DNA of 6,865 bases from Rhodopirellula sp. (GTDB lineage: Bacteria > Planctomycetota > Planctomycetia > Pirellulales > Pirellulaceae), in the NCBI GenBank assembly GCA_002714565.1, contig PAXU01000021.1, forward strand, positions 102,704 to 109,568. Reading direction: 5' to 3'. Positions 5,601 through 6,865 of the stretch are shown piece by piece (positions within the stretch are counted from its first letter, which is position 1; every line of letters starts with the position of its first letter). The translations under genes and the position numbers were made by a program. The notes under the pieces were generated by a model. It made no database searches, was not told where the DNA came from, and was given only the letters and a program-made list of their open reading frames with translations.

Positions 5601-6429
5601 GGATGCTTCTGCACTGAGTATCGGTCAGCTGGTTACATTGGCTTGCACACTTGAAGTATCGGCTCCCAAACCGGGAAACGTACATCGCAGTGCAGACTTT
5701 GAAGACCTTTGTTTTCAGGATTTCATCGATAGTGCGATCGCAATTGGTCCAGTATTCGACAAGGCATTATCCCTTTCTCTTGGTGAGCTTGTTTTGCAAT
5801 CGATCCAGGCGACCCAACGTCTGGTTGCAACAAACACCAATCTGGGGCTTGTGCTACTGATGGCTCCTATTGCCAAAGCAGCATCCAGCGAAAATTTGTC
5901 GGATGGAATTTCTTCGGTACTAGAAAACTTAACCGCTGATGATGCACACAAGGTCTATGAGGCCATCAACCTTGCCCAGTCATCGTCTCTTGGCACGGCC
6001 GATGACATGGATGTGTCTGCAGAACCGCCGACAGATCTCTTGTTGGCAATGCGACATGCTCAGGATCGGGATATGATCGCAAAACAATACGTGACAGGAT
6101 TTACCGACCTGTTAACAAGAATTGTTCCGCGCTTAGAAACGGAACTATCCAATTACGATGAGTCCGAAGCGATTGTCAGAACACATGTTTGGTGTATGAG
6201 TGCATTTCCAGATAGCCTGATTGCACGTAAACGTGGAATCGATGCGGCCGAAGCGTCGCGTACACTGGCGGAAGAAGCGGTTAATGTTTCGGACGAGAGC
6301 GAGTACTGGCGACTGGTAAGCGATTTGGACTTTTGGCTACGATGTGATGGCCATGCGAGGAATCCCGGCACGACGGCTGATCTCGTTGGTGCGGCGTTAT
6401 TGGTATCGCTTTTGGCTAGCCGCGGCTGA
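5593..6429 (+). CDS. CitG/MdcB-family triphosphoribosyl-dephospho-CoA synthase-like protein
   Basis: The 278-residue product belongs to the CitG/MdcB family, whose characterised members join ATP and dephospho-CoA to make the prosthetic-group precursor of citrate lyase and malonate decarboxylase. Visible family motifs are LEVSAPKPGNVH (20-31), ATNTNLGLVLLMAPIAKA (79-96), RDMIAKQY (159-166), PDSLIARKRG (206-215) and NPGTTADL (257-264). The mostly helical composition also fits. Length is close to that of known members. It begins 8 nt inside the hydrolase gene with a good GGAGG, so translation is probably coupled. No citrate lyase, malonate decarboxylase, acyl-carrier subunit or CitX-type transferase lies nearby, so the textbook role is doubtful. 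Divergent homologues occur in organisms without those enzymes, so another ATP- or CoA-linked cofactor reaction is possible. The family is well supported; the exact reaction is inferred. Confidence 0.85.
   Translation: MTRDASALSIGQLVTLACTLEVSAPKPGNVHRSADFEDLCFQDFIDSAIAIGPVFDKALSLSLGELVLQSIQATQRLVATNTNLGLVLLMAPIAKAASSENLSDGISSVLENLTADDAHKVYEAINLAQSSSLGTADDMDVSAEPPTDLLLAMRHAQDRDMIAKQYVTGFTDLLTRIVPRLETELSNYDESEAIVRTHVWCMSAFPDSLIARKRGIDAAEASRTLAEEAVNVSDESEYWRLVSDLDFWLRCDGHARNPGTTADLVGAALLVSLLASRG
6418..6427. repeat. Palindrome AGCCGCGGCT at the convergent gene ends
   Basis: A perfect 10-bp palindrome overlaps the first base of the citG-like stop codon and partly overlaps a second palindrome GGCTAGCC (6414-6421). 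There is no loop space in the 10-mer and no T-run, so it is not a standard terminator. No other terminator is visible between the two convergent genes. Confidence 0.25.
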
Positions 6430-6436
6430 CTGCAGC

Positions 6437-6865
6437 TTACTCATCATTTTCGGCCAGACGTCGTCTAATCTCTGCGAGTACTTCTAACGCTTGCATTGGT
6501 GTGAGGTTTTCCGGGTCGATCCCGCGAAGTTCTTCAAGTAGCGGATGTTCTTCGTAACCGAAGAGTGAAAGCTGTACAGAGGGTTCAAGTTTACCTGCCG
6601 GCGTCGTGCTTGCTGTATCTGTGTGAGTCGACTCCAGATGTGCAAGGATCTCTGATGCCCGTTCGTTGACCTTGCGTGGCACACCAGCAAGTTTCGCAAC
6701 GTGGATTCCGTAGCTCTTATCCGCTGATCCTTCAACGATCTTGTGAAGGAATACCACATTGTCATCCCATTCGCGTACCGACACGTTTAAGTTCACCAGC
6801 CGCTCAAGGGTGTTCTCCAACTCCGTGAGCTCATGGTAGTGAGTTGCGAAGAGAGTCCGACTTCC
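6437..6865 (-). CDS. mutS: DNA mismatch repair protein MutS, C-terminal 142 residues (5' end beyond window)
   Basis: The frame is open to the right edge, so only the C-terminal end is present. The first visible residues, [18 protein letters not shown], are the end of the MutS ATPase domain after Walker B, including the conserved ATHYHEL histidine loop. [13 protein letters not shown] (visible residues 51-63) is a hallmark of MutS1 and follows the EGSADK segment. A linker (about 75-97) leads to the short C-terminal tetramerisation region with [20 protein letters not shown] and [18 protein letters not shown]. MutS recognises mismatches in DNA and recruits MutL. The order and motifs indicate MutS1 rather than MutS2, which would carry a Smr domain. 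The gene ends 7 nt from the stop of the convergent citG-like gene. I see nothing abnormal in the visible part. Confidence 0.96.
   Translation of the reverse strand, partial: GSRTLFATHYHELTELENTLERLVNLNVSVREWDDNVVFLHKIVEGSADKSYGIHVAKLAGVPRKVNERASEILAHLESTHTDTASTTPAGKLEPSVQLSLFGYEEHPLLEELRGIDPENLTPMQALEVLAEIRRRLAENDE

Noticed and set aside
1..6865. Search by eye for CRISPR arrays, insertion sequences, tRNA/rRNA genes and riboswitches.
   Set aside because: No regularly spaced repeats, transposase-like frames, terminal repeats, or recognisable structured RNA signatures were found; the window is almost fully occupied by ordinary chromosomal genes.

Overview
The window looks like ordinary bacterial chromosome with roughly balanced base composition. 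A planctomycete-like or related marine bacterium is the best guess. That rests on a Tat-exported TIM-barrel sugar isomerase/epimerase-like protein, frequent GTG/TTG starts with weak ribosome binding sites, and a haloalkane-dehalogenase/OleB-type hydrolase beside an SDR. It is an inference from gene content, not a demonstrated assignment.

Left part (1-860): a leftward gene runs off the left edge. It encodes a protein of unknown function whose visible C-terminal end enters a ribbon-helix-helix (HicB/Arc-like) DNA-binding segment. It is divergent from the rightward genes across a 370-nt non-coding region (491-860) that holds several perfect inverted repeats, which are candidate operators.

Middle left (861-2405): two rightward genes 12 nt apart encode a Tat-signal, metal-dependent, xylose-isomerase-like TIM-barrel protein and a flavin-reductase-like FMN-binding split-barrel protein. 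A 118-nt gap then precedes the second rightward group.

Middle right (2524-6429): four genes are packed as a probable operon with gaps or overlaps of +6, -4 and -8 nt: the ribosome-associated GTPase hflX, a classical short-chain dehydrogenase, an alpha/beta hydrolase with an Asp nucleophile (HLD-III/OleB type), and a CitG/MdcB-family triphosphoribosyl-dephospho-CoA synthase-like protein. No citrate lyase, malonate decarboxylase or other ole genes are visible, so the roles of the last three genes here are open.

Right end (6437-6865): the C-terminal 142 codons of mutS lie on the minus strand, converging on the citG-like gene with only 7 nt between the stop codons.

I see no mobile element, CRISPR array, tRNA or rRNA. 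No clearly new system is demonstrated. The most worthwhile leads are the SDR-hydrolase-CitG grouping, the RHH-tailed protein and the inverted repeats beside it.
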